A stretch of 64,000 nt of DNA from Cyclobacteriaceae bacterium. GTDB taxonomy: Bacteria > Bacteroidota > Bacteroidia > Cytophagales > Cyclobacteriaceae. Shown here one piece after another: positions 15,470 to 23,525 of this stretch. The notes beneath the pieces were generated by a model. It saw only the letters and a program-made list of their open reading frames with translations, was not told the origin of the DNA and made no database searches. Numbering within the stretch: the first letter of the stretch is position 1; each line of letters begins with the position of its first letter. The translations under genes and the position numbers were made by a program. The stretch lies in the NCBI GenBank assembly GCA_023151255.1, contig JAKLJG010000007.1:62001-126000 (forward strand), given 5' to 3'.

Positions 15470-17038
15470 ATGCCAATTTTTAATGCCATTAGCCGGTTAA
15501 TGCGCCTGAGTGGGTTTAAGTTTCAGAGTCCTCAAATCACGCTGGCGGCTATCGTGGCTATTAATGTGCTTACCACGGCCAACCTGGTTGCTGAGCTGAC
15601 CATCGACCTGGAAACCACCCCCACCGATGTAATGGTTTTGTTCTGGGGTGGCAGTATAGTGATATTGCTGACTTACCTGAAGTGGCCCAATTGGGCTGCC
15701 ATTCCGGGTTTGGTTACAACATTCGCCTACCTGCTCCTCGAAAATATTTTTGTTGCCAACCCAAAAAGCTTTCATACCATCAATTTCTGGCTGGTTTTTG
15801 TACCCATTACCGCTCTTATTCTTCAAGGGGTACGCGCCTCGATTATCTGGGTATTTATCGTACTGGCCACCTTCCTGTTCAATGCCTACCGGATTGAATA
15901 CCTTTTTGGTGGCCGCTATGACATCATGGTACGAAAAGAGCCCTTTCTCATCACACAATATATCTTCTTTATAGGAATACTTGCTGCAGTGTATTTACTC
16001 TATAGGCTATTAAGTGACGCTTACGAAAAAATGCGTGTAAAAACGGAAGAACTCGACAGGCTTCAGCAAAACCTTACCGAAAAAAAACAACGACTGGAAA
16101 ACTACCAGCAGTCGTTGATTGAGCTAAACCGAAATGAAACTTTGTATGACGATGACATCCAGGCGATTAACCGAATCGTTTGTACAGCCGCCAGGCGCCA
16201 GCTATTGGTAAGCCGTGTAAGCATTTGGGTACTGAACGGCAATGTACTGGAAAGAAAGTGTCTTCAGGAAAACTTCGGTGCTACCGATGCCATTGTTACA
16301 CTGCACACCAATGATTACCCTGCTTACTTTAACGCCCTACACAACAAGCCGGTTATTATGGCGGACGATGCCACTACGCATGAAGACACGCACGAGTTTG
16401 CCGAAGGTTACCTGAAGCCGCTTCAAATTGTTTCCATGCTGGATTGCCCCATTAAGGTTGGCGGCAAAACCATTGGAGTTATCTGCTGCGAACACCAGCA
16501 AACCCTGCGCCACTGGCAACCTGAAGATGCTTTATTCGTGCAATCGCTTGCTGATATTTTGGCTATGTGCCAACAGAATGAACGCATCAAAAAACTGCTA
16601 CGCCAGATACGCCACCAAAACCATGAGCTGATTGAAAAAACTAACTCCATCGAAGCGATGAATGAAGAGCTTACTTCGCTTAATGAGGAATTGATTTCTT
16701 TAAACGATCAATTAACCAGCACCAACGAACGACTGGAACTGGCTGTAATGAAACGAACTGAGGAGTTGGAGTCCCAAAACAAACAACTTACCGAATACGC
16801 TTTTATTAACTCGCACCTGTTACGCGCCCCGCTGGCGCGCCTGCTGGGTATATCGCACCTGGTGGCTATGGAAGTTAGCACAGTTAAAGATCGTGAACTG
16901 CTCGAAGCCCTGCAGGTTTCGGCCAGAGAATTGGATGAGATAGTTAAAAAAATCTCGGAACTGCTTTATGCCGGCCACCCGATGAGCCGCGAAGATATTA
17001 ACGCCATTGTGGATAAGAATTTTGCTAAACTGAATTAA
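15470..17038 (+). CDS. Membrane GAF sensor with HisKA-like domain but no ATPase domain
   Basis: 522 residues in this order: about six transmembrane helices (22-178), a coiled coil (190-225), a GAF domain (about 230-375), a second coiled coil rich in LTSLNEEL-type heptads (385-435), and a HisKA-like helix pair with an H-box, FINSHLLRAPLARL (H449). It ends 73 residues later with no N, G or F boxes, so the ATP-binding domain of a histidine kinase is missing, and the next gene on the other strand begins 12 bases on. It could be a phosphotransfer or dimerisation partner of another kinase. Being divergent from the nos operon and sharing its control region, it may sense a signal linked to N2O or oxygen; that is inference. 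Confidence 0.8.
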   Translation: MPIFNAISRLMRLSGFKFQSPQITLAAIVAINVLTTANLVAELTIDLETTPTDVMVLFWGGSIVILLTYLKWPNWAAIPGLVTTFAYLLLENIFVANPKSFHTINFWLVFVPITALILQGVRASIIWVFIVLATFLFNAYRIEYLFGGRYDIMVRKEPFLITQYIFFIGILAAVYLLYRLLSDAYEKMRVKTEELDRLQQNLTEKKQRLENYQQSLIELNRNETLYDDDIQAINRIVCTAARRQLLVSRVSIWVLNGNVLERKCLQENFGATDAIVTLHTNDYPAYFNALHNKPVIMADDATTHEDTHEFAEGYLKPLQIVSMLDCPIKVGGKTIGVICCEHQQTLRHWQPEDALFVQSLADILAMCQQNERIKKLLRQIRHQNHELIEKTNSIEAMNEELTSLNEELISLNDQLTSTNERLELAVMKRTEELESQNKQLTEYAFINSHLLRAPLARLLGISHLVAMEVSTVKDRELLEALQVSARELDEIVKKISELLYAGHPMSREDINAIVDKNFAKLN

Positions 17039-17050
17039 CATGCTATTCAA

Positions 17051-17239
17051 CTAATCGGCTTTTTTATTTGCACTGCCCGACTTGTTTTTAGCCGATTGCT
17101 TTGAATCATCAAACAGCATCCGTACCGAAGGTGTATAGGTATCATCGTATTGGCCGCTTTTCATGCTCCAGTAAAAAATAGCCAGGAATACCACCGCTAT
17201 GGTAACACTTATCAGGATAAGGAGCACGATGATGTTCAT
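17051..17239 (-). CDS. ccoS: CcoS, cbb3 cytochrome oxidase assembly protein
   Basis: 62 residues: one N-terminal transmembrane helix followed by AIFYWSMKSGQYDD, the conserved CcoS core. CcoS is required to insert the redox cofactors into cbb3-type cytochrome oxidase. Its start overlaps the ccoI stop by four bases. The oxidase structural genes ccoNOP are not adjacent on this side. Confidence 0.93.
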   Translation of the reverse strand: MNIIVLLILISVTIAVVFLAIFYWSMKSGQYDDTYTPSVRMLFDDSKQSAKNKSGSANKKAD

Positions 17240-19635
17240 CTCTTCAGCACTCTTACTGCCGCAAAATTAACCAAAACGGTTGTAAACACTACCACGCTGA
17301 TGCTGCTGAGCGGCATTAAAACAGCGGCTATTAACGGAGTAAGGTTACCGGTAACCGCAAAACTTAACGCAACAGCGTTATAAAAAAACGACAATACAAA
17401 AGCCGATTTAACAATGGTTGTAGCCGATTTAGCCAGCCGCAGAAATTTATCCAACAACGGCAGTTTGTCGCCCTGCAAAATACCATCACACGAAGGCGTA
17501 AAAACCCCGGTATCATCGGTAACGGCAATGCCCACATCAGCTTGTTTTAGTGCTCCGCTATCGTTCAGGCCATCGCCCAGCATCATTACCTTGTTATCCG
17601 CTTGCTGCAGTTCTTTTACGTAATTTAACTTATCGTGCGGATTCTGATTAAACAGTAGTTGCGCATCCGGGCCAAACAGCATCTTCATCCGGTCTTTATC
17701 TGCATCGTTATCGCCCGATACCATAGCCACCGGCCGGTTCCAGCGTCTTAGCATGGGTTCAAGATGCTGCCGCACCGAAGTTTTAATCTGAAAATATCCG
17801 CGCGGCTCTGCGTTAATACTGACAAACACAACCGAAGTCGAATCGTCCGGAAGTGGTGTCGAACCGGTAAACCAAGCCGATCCTACCCGATAACGATCAT
17901 TGTTTATCAACGCTTCAATTCCCTGTGCCGGTATCTCCTTAAATTCCTTCACCTCGCCTGCCCCCCGCTGGACAAGCGCCTGGCTGATAATGGTACTGAG
18001 CGGATGGGTTGAAAAACTACACAACCGCCTGATGTTGGCAAATTCTCCTTCGCTAAGGCTGCCAACAAAATCAACCTGCGGCTTCAGTCCATGTGTGAGT
18101 GTTCCGGTCTTATCAAACACCAGTGCATCGATAACGGCCATCCGTTCAATTACATCGGCATTTTTCAAATACAACCCATGGCGGCCAAACTGCCGCAACA
18201 TGTTGCCATAGGTAAACGGGGCGGTAAGTGCCAAGGCACAGGGGCAAGCCACCATCAGCACTGCAGTTACGATAAGCCACACTTGCGAGGCATCGGCCAA
18301 ATACCAATAACCGGCCGTTGCCAGGGCAATGGCCAGCACAATCCAGGTAAAACGCTGGGCGGCCTTATCCAAAATTTTGCGGTACCGGCTTTCCTGAGGT
18401 TTTTTAAAAACAGCATTGTTCCACAGGCTGGTCAGGTGGCTTTGCGATGTCTCCTTTTCCACACGTAACGTTACCGGCTGGCCGATTAAACGCCCCCCTG
18501 CATAAATGTGGCTGCCGGCAGTAATTTTTACCGGCTTGGATTCGCCCGTTACAAAACTGTAATCCATGAAACCCTCACCCGTGAGCAGCGTGCTGTCGGC
18601 CGGCACAATTTCCATGTTTCTGATCTTGATTTCGTCTCCCTTTTTGAGTTCATAGATAACTACCGGCTTCCATTCATTACCCTGTCGCCTCTGCACAGCC
18701 AGCGGAAAGTATGACTTGAAATCGCGATCGAAGGCAAGACTTTGATAGGTTTTACTTTGAAACCAGCGGCCAACTAACAAAAAGAAAACCAAACCGGTAA
18801 ACGAATCGAAGTAGCCCGGGCCATAGCCTGAAACAATTTCCCACAGGCTGCGCCCAAAGAGCGCAATTAATCCTACAGCAATCGGCACATCAATGTTAAT
18901 TTGACGCTGCCTAAAACTTTTCCAGGCTGAAGTGAGGTAATCCGTATCACTGTAGAGCAGAACCGGTATGGATAGCAATGCATTTAACCATGAAAAAATT
19001 TCTTTTAAGGAATCCTCGCCTTCAAGCCCCAGGTATTCCGGAAAGCTAAACAGCATCACGTTGCCGAAGCAAAAACCGGCAACAGCCAATTTTGTAATTA
19101 ACTTTTTATCGGCTGAAAAAACCGGATTGGCAGTAGCTTTATTATCATTAAGCGTTATCACCGGGGCATAGCCCACGGTGGCCATCAGCGAAGCCACACG
19201 GGCAAGTGATATCTTTTCCGGGTTAAAATCGATGACTACCTGCTTGCGGGCAAAGTTCACTTCCGACTTCAGGATGCCACTATCCAGACGCTTCAGGTTT
19301 TCAAGCAGCCAGATACACGATACGCAGTGGATGGTCGGCACATAAAAATTTACACGGCTGAACGTGTCAGAATTAAATGTTAACAGTTTCTGGTGAACGG
19401 CCGGCTCATTCAGGTAGTCATAGGCCGACTCGTTAACCGGTTTATTCAATTGGGTACCCGGATTTTGCTGGTAGTTGTAGTACTCGCACAGATCATTGGC
19501 GCTGAGTATCTCGTAAACTGTTTTGCAGCCAACACAACAAAACGGCTTATCGTCCTGCCAGGAAATATCTTCACAGGGCTGGCCGCAGTGGTAACACTGC
19601 ACATCCACCTCAATAACCTCGTGCTGCACCTCCAT
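17236..19635 (-). CDS. ccoI: CcoI/FixI-type copper-exporting P-type ATPase
   Basis: 799 residues; a P1B-type ATPase supplying copper to cbb3 oxidase. The N-terminal cysteine-rich zinc-ribbon-like stretch (C14, C17, C33, C34, C37) marks the FixI/CcoI group. It is followed by a heavy-metal-associated domain (C104-V-S-C107), the TGES loop (364-367), the metal-transport motif C464-P-C466, and the phosphorylated aspartate D508 in DKTGTLTHG. The GDGLND hinge is also present. It lies 4 bases after the universal stress protein gene and overlaps ccoS, so the three probably form one operon. Confidence 0.95.
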   Translation of the reverse strand: MEVQHEVIEVDVQCYHCGQPCEDISWQDDKPFCCVGCKTVYEILSANDLCEYYNYQQNPGTQLNKPVNESAYDYLNEPAVHQKLLTFNSDTFSRVNFYVPTIHCVSCIWLLENLKRLDSGILKSEVNFARKQVVIDFNPEKISLARVASLMATVGYAPVITLNDNKATANPVFSADKKLITKLAVAGFCFGNVMLFSFPEYLGLEGEDSLKEIFSWLNALLSIPVLLYSDTDYLTSAWKSFRQRQINIDVPIAVGLIALFGRSLWEIVSGYGPGYFDSFTGLVFFLLVGRWFQSKTYQSLAFDRDFKSYFPLAVQRRQGNEWKPVVIYELKKGDEIKIRNMEIVPADSTLLTGEGFMDYSFVTGESKPVKITAGSHIYAGGRLIGQPVTLRVEKETSQSHLTSLWNNAVFKKPQESRYRKILDKAAQRFTWIVLAIALATAGYWYLADASQVWLIVTAVLMVACPCALALTAPFTYGNMLRQFGRHGLYLKNADVIERMAVIDALVFDKTGTLTHGLKPQVDFVGSLSEGEFANIRRLCSFSTHPLSTIISQALVQRGAGEVKEFKEIPAQGIEALINNDRYRVGSAWFTGSTPLPDDSTSVVFVSINAEPRGYFQIKTSVRQHLEPMLRRWNRPVAMVSGDNDADKDRMKMLFGPDAQLLFNQNPHDKLNYVKELQQADNKVMMLGDGLNDSGALKQADVGIAVTDDTGVFTPSCDGILQGDKLPLLDKFLRLAKSATTIVKSAFVLSFFYNAVALSFAVTGNLTPLIAAVLMPLSSISVVVFTTVLVNFAAVRVLKR

Positions 19636-19639
19636 GTCA

Positions 19640-20476
19640 CTACTTCTTCAACGCATACGTCCAGATGGGGCAATCCACATGGTTTACCACATCCTCGGCC
19701 ACACTGCCACTCAGGATATGAGCCAAACCCTTACGACCATGCGTGCCCATGGCAATCATATCGGCCTTAACGGAGTTTGCATAATTGATAATTCCCGATT
19801 CTTCGAACGGGTCGTTGTAAACGCTTACGGTAAAATCCTTAAACATAAACCGTTTGGCAAAAGCATTTAGGCGCTCAAATGTAATCCGGTCGGGCGTAAA
19901 ATTAGTGGGCGTGTTAATCCACACGATATGAATTTGTGCTTTAAAGAAATTTTGAAGCGCTTTTACCTTCATTACCAGATCCTCCTGCTTTTCAGTATCC
20001 AAGGTATTTGGAAAGACAATGTTTTTGATGGAAGAAGCCTTTACATATTTTTTAATGGCTATAACCGGAACGGGTGATCTGCGAACTACTTTTTCGGCAT
20101 TGGAACCAATGAGCACCTCTTTTACACCGCTGGCCCCTTTGGTGCCCATTACAACAAGTTCAATAGCGTTATCGGTTATATAATCGGTAATCATTCGCGA
20201 AGTGGCACCGAAAATAACCAGGCTGGTAACGCTGGCTTTCCCGCCATATTTATCTTTTAGTTTCTTGAACTCTTTTTCAGCCTTTTCGCGTAACTCTTTC
20301 AGTAAAGCTTCTTCAAACGACATCACGGGCATCAGCACCGAGTCGTGCATGACTGGCAATTCGATAACATGCACCAAGTGAACTTCGCCTTTTGCCTGAT
20401 CAGCAACATCAACTGCAAACCGGAAGGCATTTACGGCCTGTTCTGAGAAATCGCACGGAACAAGGATCTTTTTCAT
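19640..20476 (-). CDS. Tandem universal stress protein (UspA family)
   Basis: 278 residues made of two Usp domains (about 1-145 and 152-278). Each keeps the ATP-binding loop G-x2-G-x9-G-S: GTKGASGVKEVLIGS in the first and GTHGRKGLAHILSGS in the second. Usp proteins help cells under energy or oxygen limitation. The gene heads the ccoI-ccoS operon, which suggests a link to microaerobic growth. A -7 box and a GTGA-N6-TCAC palindrome are found upstream. Confidence 0.94.
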   Translation of the reverse strand: MKKILVPCDFSEQAVNAFRFAVDVADQAKGEVHLVHVIELPVMHDSVLMPVMSFEEALLKELREKAEKEFKKLKDKYGGKASVTSLVIFGATSRMITDYITDNAIELVVMGTKGASGVKEVLIGSNAEKVVRRSPVPVIAIKKYVKASSIKNIVFPNTLDTEKQEDLVMKVKALQNFFKAQIHIVWINTPTNFTPDRITFERLNAFAKRFMFKDFTVSVYNDPFEESGIINYANSVKADMIAMGTHGRKGLAHILSGSVAEDVVNHVDCPIWTYALKK

Positions 20477-20497
20477 AATACCAGGGGTTAAGCCTTA

Positions 20498-20505
20498 CAA
20501 ATATA
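20498..20505 (-). promoter_or_regulatory. -7 box (TATATTTG, minus strand) for usp-ccoI-ccoS
   Basis: TATATTTG on the minus strand is a full TAnnTTTG match, 22 bases upstream of the usp ATG. No -33 TTTG is present at the usual distance, consistent with an activated promoter. Confidence 0.5.
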
Positions 20506-20527
20506 CGTACCTGGCATAACCACGCTG

Positions 20528-20543
20528 CGTGACGGGCATCACG
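20528..20543. promoter_or_regulatory. Crp/Fnr-type palindrome upstream of usp-ccoI-ccoS
   Basis: CGTGACGGGCATCACG has perfect 5-base arms CGTGA/TCACG with a 6-base spacer, the Crp/Fnr layout. Its centre is about 30 bases upstream of the -7 box, giving an activator position near -42. Confidence 0.45.
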
Positions 20544-20555
20544 ACACCGGCTGAT

Positions 20556-21452
20556 TTATGTCATTAACTGCCCGATTCCAAACCAAACAACAAATAAAAG
20601 GGTTGAAATAGCCAGCTGCTTTAACAGTGGATCAAGTTCTGCCGAGACCCTTTTGCTTACTAAGATGCCATTATAAACAAACAAGGGTGCAGTTACCAGA
20701 AAAAGGAATTGCCAGGCCGTTTTAAACTGCACCACATTGTACAGGACGGCAGCCGCTAACCCTCCTGCAATAAGAAACCAATGATAGCGAACAGCGTTTT
20801 TACGACCAATACGCACCGGTATCGAAAACTTGCCTGCCTGCCGGTCGGATTCCATGTCGCGAATGTTATTTACATTTAAAACACCCATCGAAAAAAAACC
20901 ACAACTTAATGCCGGCAGCAGTTGAAGCCAATTAACCTGGCGTGTAAACAAGTAAACAGAGCCCATTACACCAATAAGCCCAAAGAACACCAATACTGAC
21001 AAATCCCCTAGACCGATATAACCGTACGGTTTTCTTCCGACTGTGTAGGCAATTGCTGCAACGATACTCAGCACACCTAAACCGAAAAAGAAAAGGAGGG
21101 CATTCCAGTTAAAACCGAAAGCACGAAGCAATAGAGTAATTCCGCTAGCCAGGCACAGCAGCACAAACAAGCCTATCGCTATACGCATCTGAGCCGGGGC
21201 GATGATTCCGGATTGAACGGCCCGCTGGGGTCCTATACGAAACTCACTATCGGCCCCATGCACAGAGTCGCCATAATCGTTTGAAAGATTGGAAAGTATC
21301 TGCAGGAATACGGTTGTTAACACGCAAAGCAAAAAAATATCCCACCGAAAAGCCCCCGATGATGCTGCCAAAAAACCGCCCATGCCGATACACGCTATGG
21401 CTAGTGGCAACGTCCGTAAACGAAATGCGGTAATCCAGACTTTAACGTTCAT
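20556..21452 (-). CDS. menA: 1,4-dihydroxy-2-naphthoate polyprenyltransferase
   Basis: 298 residues with about nine transmembrane helices. It attaches the polyprenyl chain to DHNA in menaquinone synthesis, in the inner membrane. The UbiA-superfamily aspartate motifs are intact: NDYGDSVHGAD (58-68) and NNIRDMESDRQAGK (about 195-208). It lies upstream of the usp operon on the same strand, 79 bases away, so it probably has its own promoter or reads through. Menaquinone feeds the respiratory chains encoded nearby. Confidence 0.95.
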   Translation of the reverse strand: MNVKVWITAFRLRTLPLAIACIGMGGFLAASSGAFRWDIFLLCVLTTVFLQILSNLSNDYGDSVHGADSEFRIGPQRAVQSGIIAPAQMRIAIGLFVLLCLASGITLLLRAFGFNWNALLFFFGLGVLSIVAAIAYTVGRKPYGYIGLGDLSVLVFFGLIGVMGSVYLFTRQVNWLQLLPALSCGFFSMGVLNVNNIRDMESDRQAGKFSIPVRIGRKNAVRYHWFLIAGGLAAAVLYNVVQFKTAWQFLFLVTAPLFVYNGILVSKRVSAELDPLLKQLAISTLLFVVWFGIGQLMT

Positions 21453-21469
21453 ACCTGATCAAAAATAAT

Positions 21470-21871
21470 CTATTTATGAATGCTGGCATCAAGCGAATAT
21501 TTGCCCGGACCGGTAAGAAACAAAACAACAAAAGGAATAAGAAATGAAAATGCGTGCTCACGTGCCAGGAAAGGCTGCCCGGTATGGCCGATAAAAATGG
21601 CCAGGCTCATGTTGATAATTGCCGGAAGTAAGGCAACGCGCATGAACAATCCGAAAATGATAAAGACCGGGCATACCAGCTCCGCAAAAATTGTCAGTGA
21701 AAGCGATGCCGCCCGGCCAATATAGAACGGATCGGGCCAATAAGCAGCCTTCTCCGAAAAATTTACCAGTTTATCATAACCGTAATACATCAGAAACAAG
21801 GAAAAAAGCCGGAGAATGAGTAAACCGGCATCAGGATAAAACGGAGTGCGCGTAACAAACTTGTAAATCAT
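21470..21871 (-). CDS. DoxX family membrane protein
   Basis: 133 residues with four predicted helices and the DoxX pattern LRLFSLFLMYYGYDKLVNF near the N-terminus, followed by an acidic/glycine-rich AELVCPVFIIFGLFMR stretch. DoxX-type proteins are small inner-membrane proteins of poorly known function, often near redox genes. It is 17 bases from menA and 6 from the upstream glutathione peroxidase gene, likely one operon. Confidence 0.88.
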   Translation of the reverse strand: MIYKFVTRTPFYPDAGLLILRLFSLFLMYYGYDKLVNFSEKAAYWPDPFYIGRAASLSLTIFAELVCPVFIIFGLFMRVALLPAIINMSLAIFIGHTGQPFLAREHAFSFLIPFVVLFLTGPGKYSLDASIHK

Positions 21872-21877
21872 CTGATG

Positions 21878-22432
21878 CTACAGAATACTATTCAGGATGG
21901 GCTTATCAAAAACCCGGATGTTGGAGTTAAAAAAGACTACCGTTCGCCCATCTTCACTAACCAGGTATTTAGCAAAATTCCAGTCGGGCTTTTTACCTGT
22001 TTTAGTTTGAAGCCAGGTGTATAGCGGGTGCTGATCGCTTCCCTTTACAGATATTTTTTCGAACATTTGAAAAGTTACCCCGTAGTTGCGCTCACAAAAT
22101 TCAGCGATGGCTTTATTAGAGCCAGGCTCCTGCCATAAAAAGTTGTTGGCCGGAAACCCCAGCACCACTACCCTGTCGCCATAGTGCTCGTGTAATTTTT
22201 GCAAATCGGCATACTGGGGTGTCTTCCCGCATTTAGAAGCTGTATTAACAATTAGCAGCTTCTTTCCTCTGTAGCGTGTAAAATCGATCTCTTCACCAGA
22301 AAGGGCTTTTACTTTAAAATCATAAACAGATTCGGCACTGACTATCGGTTCCCGGTCAGAAAATTTATTTGCAAGAAATGCAGTTAAGCCCATAAGAATC
22401 AGTAAAGCCAGTATGACGTTAGTTAAGTTCAT
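21878..22432 (-). CDS. Glutathione peroxidase-family protein with membrane anchor, paralogue 1
   Basis: 184 residues from the ATG at 22432 (a TTG three bases earlier is also in frame). An N-terminal helix (5-22) anchors it, so it faces the periplasm. The thioredoxin-fold peroxidase core has the peroxidatic cysteine C68 (TASKCGKTPQY), Q101 and the WNF tryptophan. In place of the usual NNFGGQEPG loop it reads NNFLWQEPG. Such Cys-type enzymes usually draw electrons from thioredoxin rather than glutathione. It overlaps the upstream paralogue by 14 bases and looks like a tandem duplicate that has diverged. Confidence 0.9.
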   Translation of the reverse strand: MNLTNVILALLILMGLTAFLANKFSDREPIVSAESVYDFKVKALSGEEIDFTRYRGKKLLIVNTASKCGKTPQYADLQKLHEHYGDRVVVLGFPANNFLWQEPGSNKAIAEFCERNYGVTFQMFEKISVKGSDQHPLYTWLQTKTGKKPDWNFAKYLVSEDGRTVVFFNSNIRVFDKPILNSIL

Positions 22433-22916
22433 CAATAATCTGCGGATCGAGTGGCTTAACCTTGGAATTAAAGAACTTCACGGTGCCATCGGCTTTCACC
22501 AGGTACTTACAAAAATTCCAGGTGGGCTCGCTGCCGGTTTTATCCTTTAGCCATTTGTATAACGCGTGCTGATCATCGCCCTTTACCGAAATTTTTTCGA
22601 ACATCTGAAATTTCACACCGTAATTCTTCTGGCAGAACTCGGCAATCTCGGCATTGGTACCCGGCTCCTGCCCGCCAAAGTTGTTTGCCGGAAAGCCCAG
22701 CACCACCACCTTGTCGCCATAGGTTTCGTGCAGTTTTTCCAGGTCGGCATATTGCGGGGTGTACCCACACTTCGAGGCCACATTAACAATCAGCAGGTTT
22801 TTGCCTTTGTACCGGGCAAAGTCAATGGGCTCTCCGTCAATGGAGTTCATTTTGAAATCATAGATAGTGGCTGAGGTCATCAGCAAAGAAACAATCATCA
22901 AGAATAAGACTTTCAT
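22419..22916 (-). CDS. Glutathione peroxidase-family protein, paralogue 2
   Basis: 165 residues with a signal peptide (about 1-17), peroxidatic C50 (VASKCGYTPQY), Q83 in the standard NNFGGQEPG loop, and the WNF tryptophan. It is the more canonical of the tandem pair and probably reduces hydroperoxides in the periplasm, using thioredoxin-like donors. It is the first gene of the gpx-gpx-doxX-menA group. Confidence 0.93.
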   Translation of the reverse strand: MKVLFLMIVSLLMTSATIYDFKMNSIDGEPIDFARYKGKNLLIVNVASKCGYTPQYADLEKLHETYGDKVVVLGFPANNFGGQEPGTNAEIAEFCQKNYGVKFQMFEKISVKGDDQHALYKWLKDKTGSEPTWNFCKYLVKADGTVKFFNSKVKPLDPQIIDELN

Positions 22917-22988
22917 GGTTTTCAGGTTTTAACAGGTTAAAAACAAGGGCAAAAGCAAAAATGTTTCGGCAATGAAAGTTCGTTTTTT

Positions 22989-23519
22989 TTAACGGATTAT
23001 CGGCTTAAAAATGCGGAAAATATATACGGGGTTATTTTTGTAAACAGTTTGTTTTTCAATTTCCATACCGTTGCGTCTGGCTACCTGCTGCGATGGAAGG
23101 TTGGAAATGGTGATAATTGAAATTAGCGATTCGGCAAAGGCTTGTTCAAAAGCATAGGCTTTGCATTTGCGTGCTGCTTCGGTGGCAAAACCCTGATGCC
23201 AGAATTCCGGCAACAGCGAGTAGGCCACTTCCAGTTCTTCAACGCCATCAACCTGCTGAACCAGCAAACCGGCATGGCCTATTAATTCGCCTGTATCTTT
23301 TTTGATCAGCGCGTTCATTCCTCCGCGATCCTCTCGGTAACGCGCATACTGGCTTTCGTACCAGCGGGTACACTCTTCCTCGGGCGTTCCGAAAACACCC
23401 TGCCAATGTTGCTGTGTGCGGGGGTCTTCAAAAAACTTTAACCAGCCCGGGTAATCTTCAGCCTGTACTTCACGAAACCACAACCGTTCGGTTTGTTGAT
23501 TGGTAAGCAGGTAATTCAT
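22989..23519 (-). CDS. GNAT family N-acetyltransferase (RimJ/RimL-like)
   Basis: 176 residues of the GNAT fold, with the N-terminal TERLWFREVQAEDYPGWLKF and the acetyl-CoA-binding region WHQGFATEAARKCKAYAF typical of the RimJ/RimL group, which acetylate protein N-termini or small molecules. The substrate cannot be told. It is six bases downstream of the argS stop on the same strand, so likely co-transcribed with it. Confidence 0.88.
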   Translation of the reverse strand: MNYLLTNQQTERLWFREVQAEDYPGWLKFFEDPRTQQHWQGVFGTPEEECTRWYESQYARYREDRGGMNALIKKDTGELIGHAGLLVQQVDGVEELEVAYSLLPEFWHQGFATEAARKCKAYAFEQAFAESLISIITISNLPSQQVARRNGMEIEKQTVYKNNPVYIFRIFKPIIR

Positions 23520-23525
23520 ATAAGT

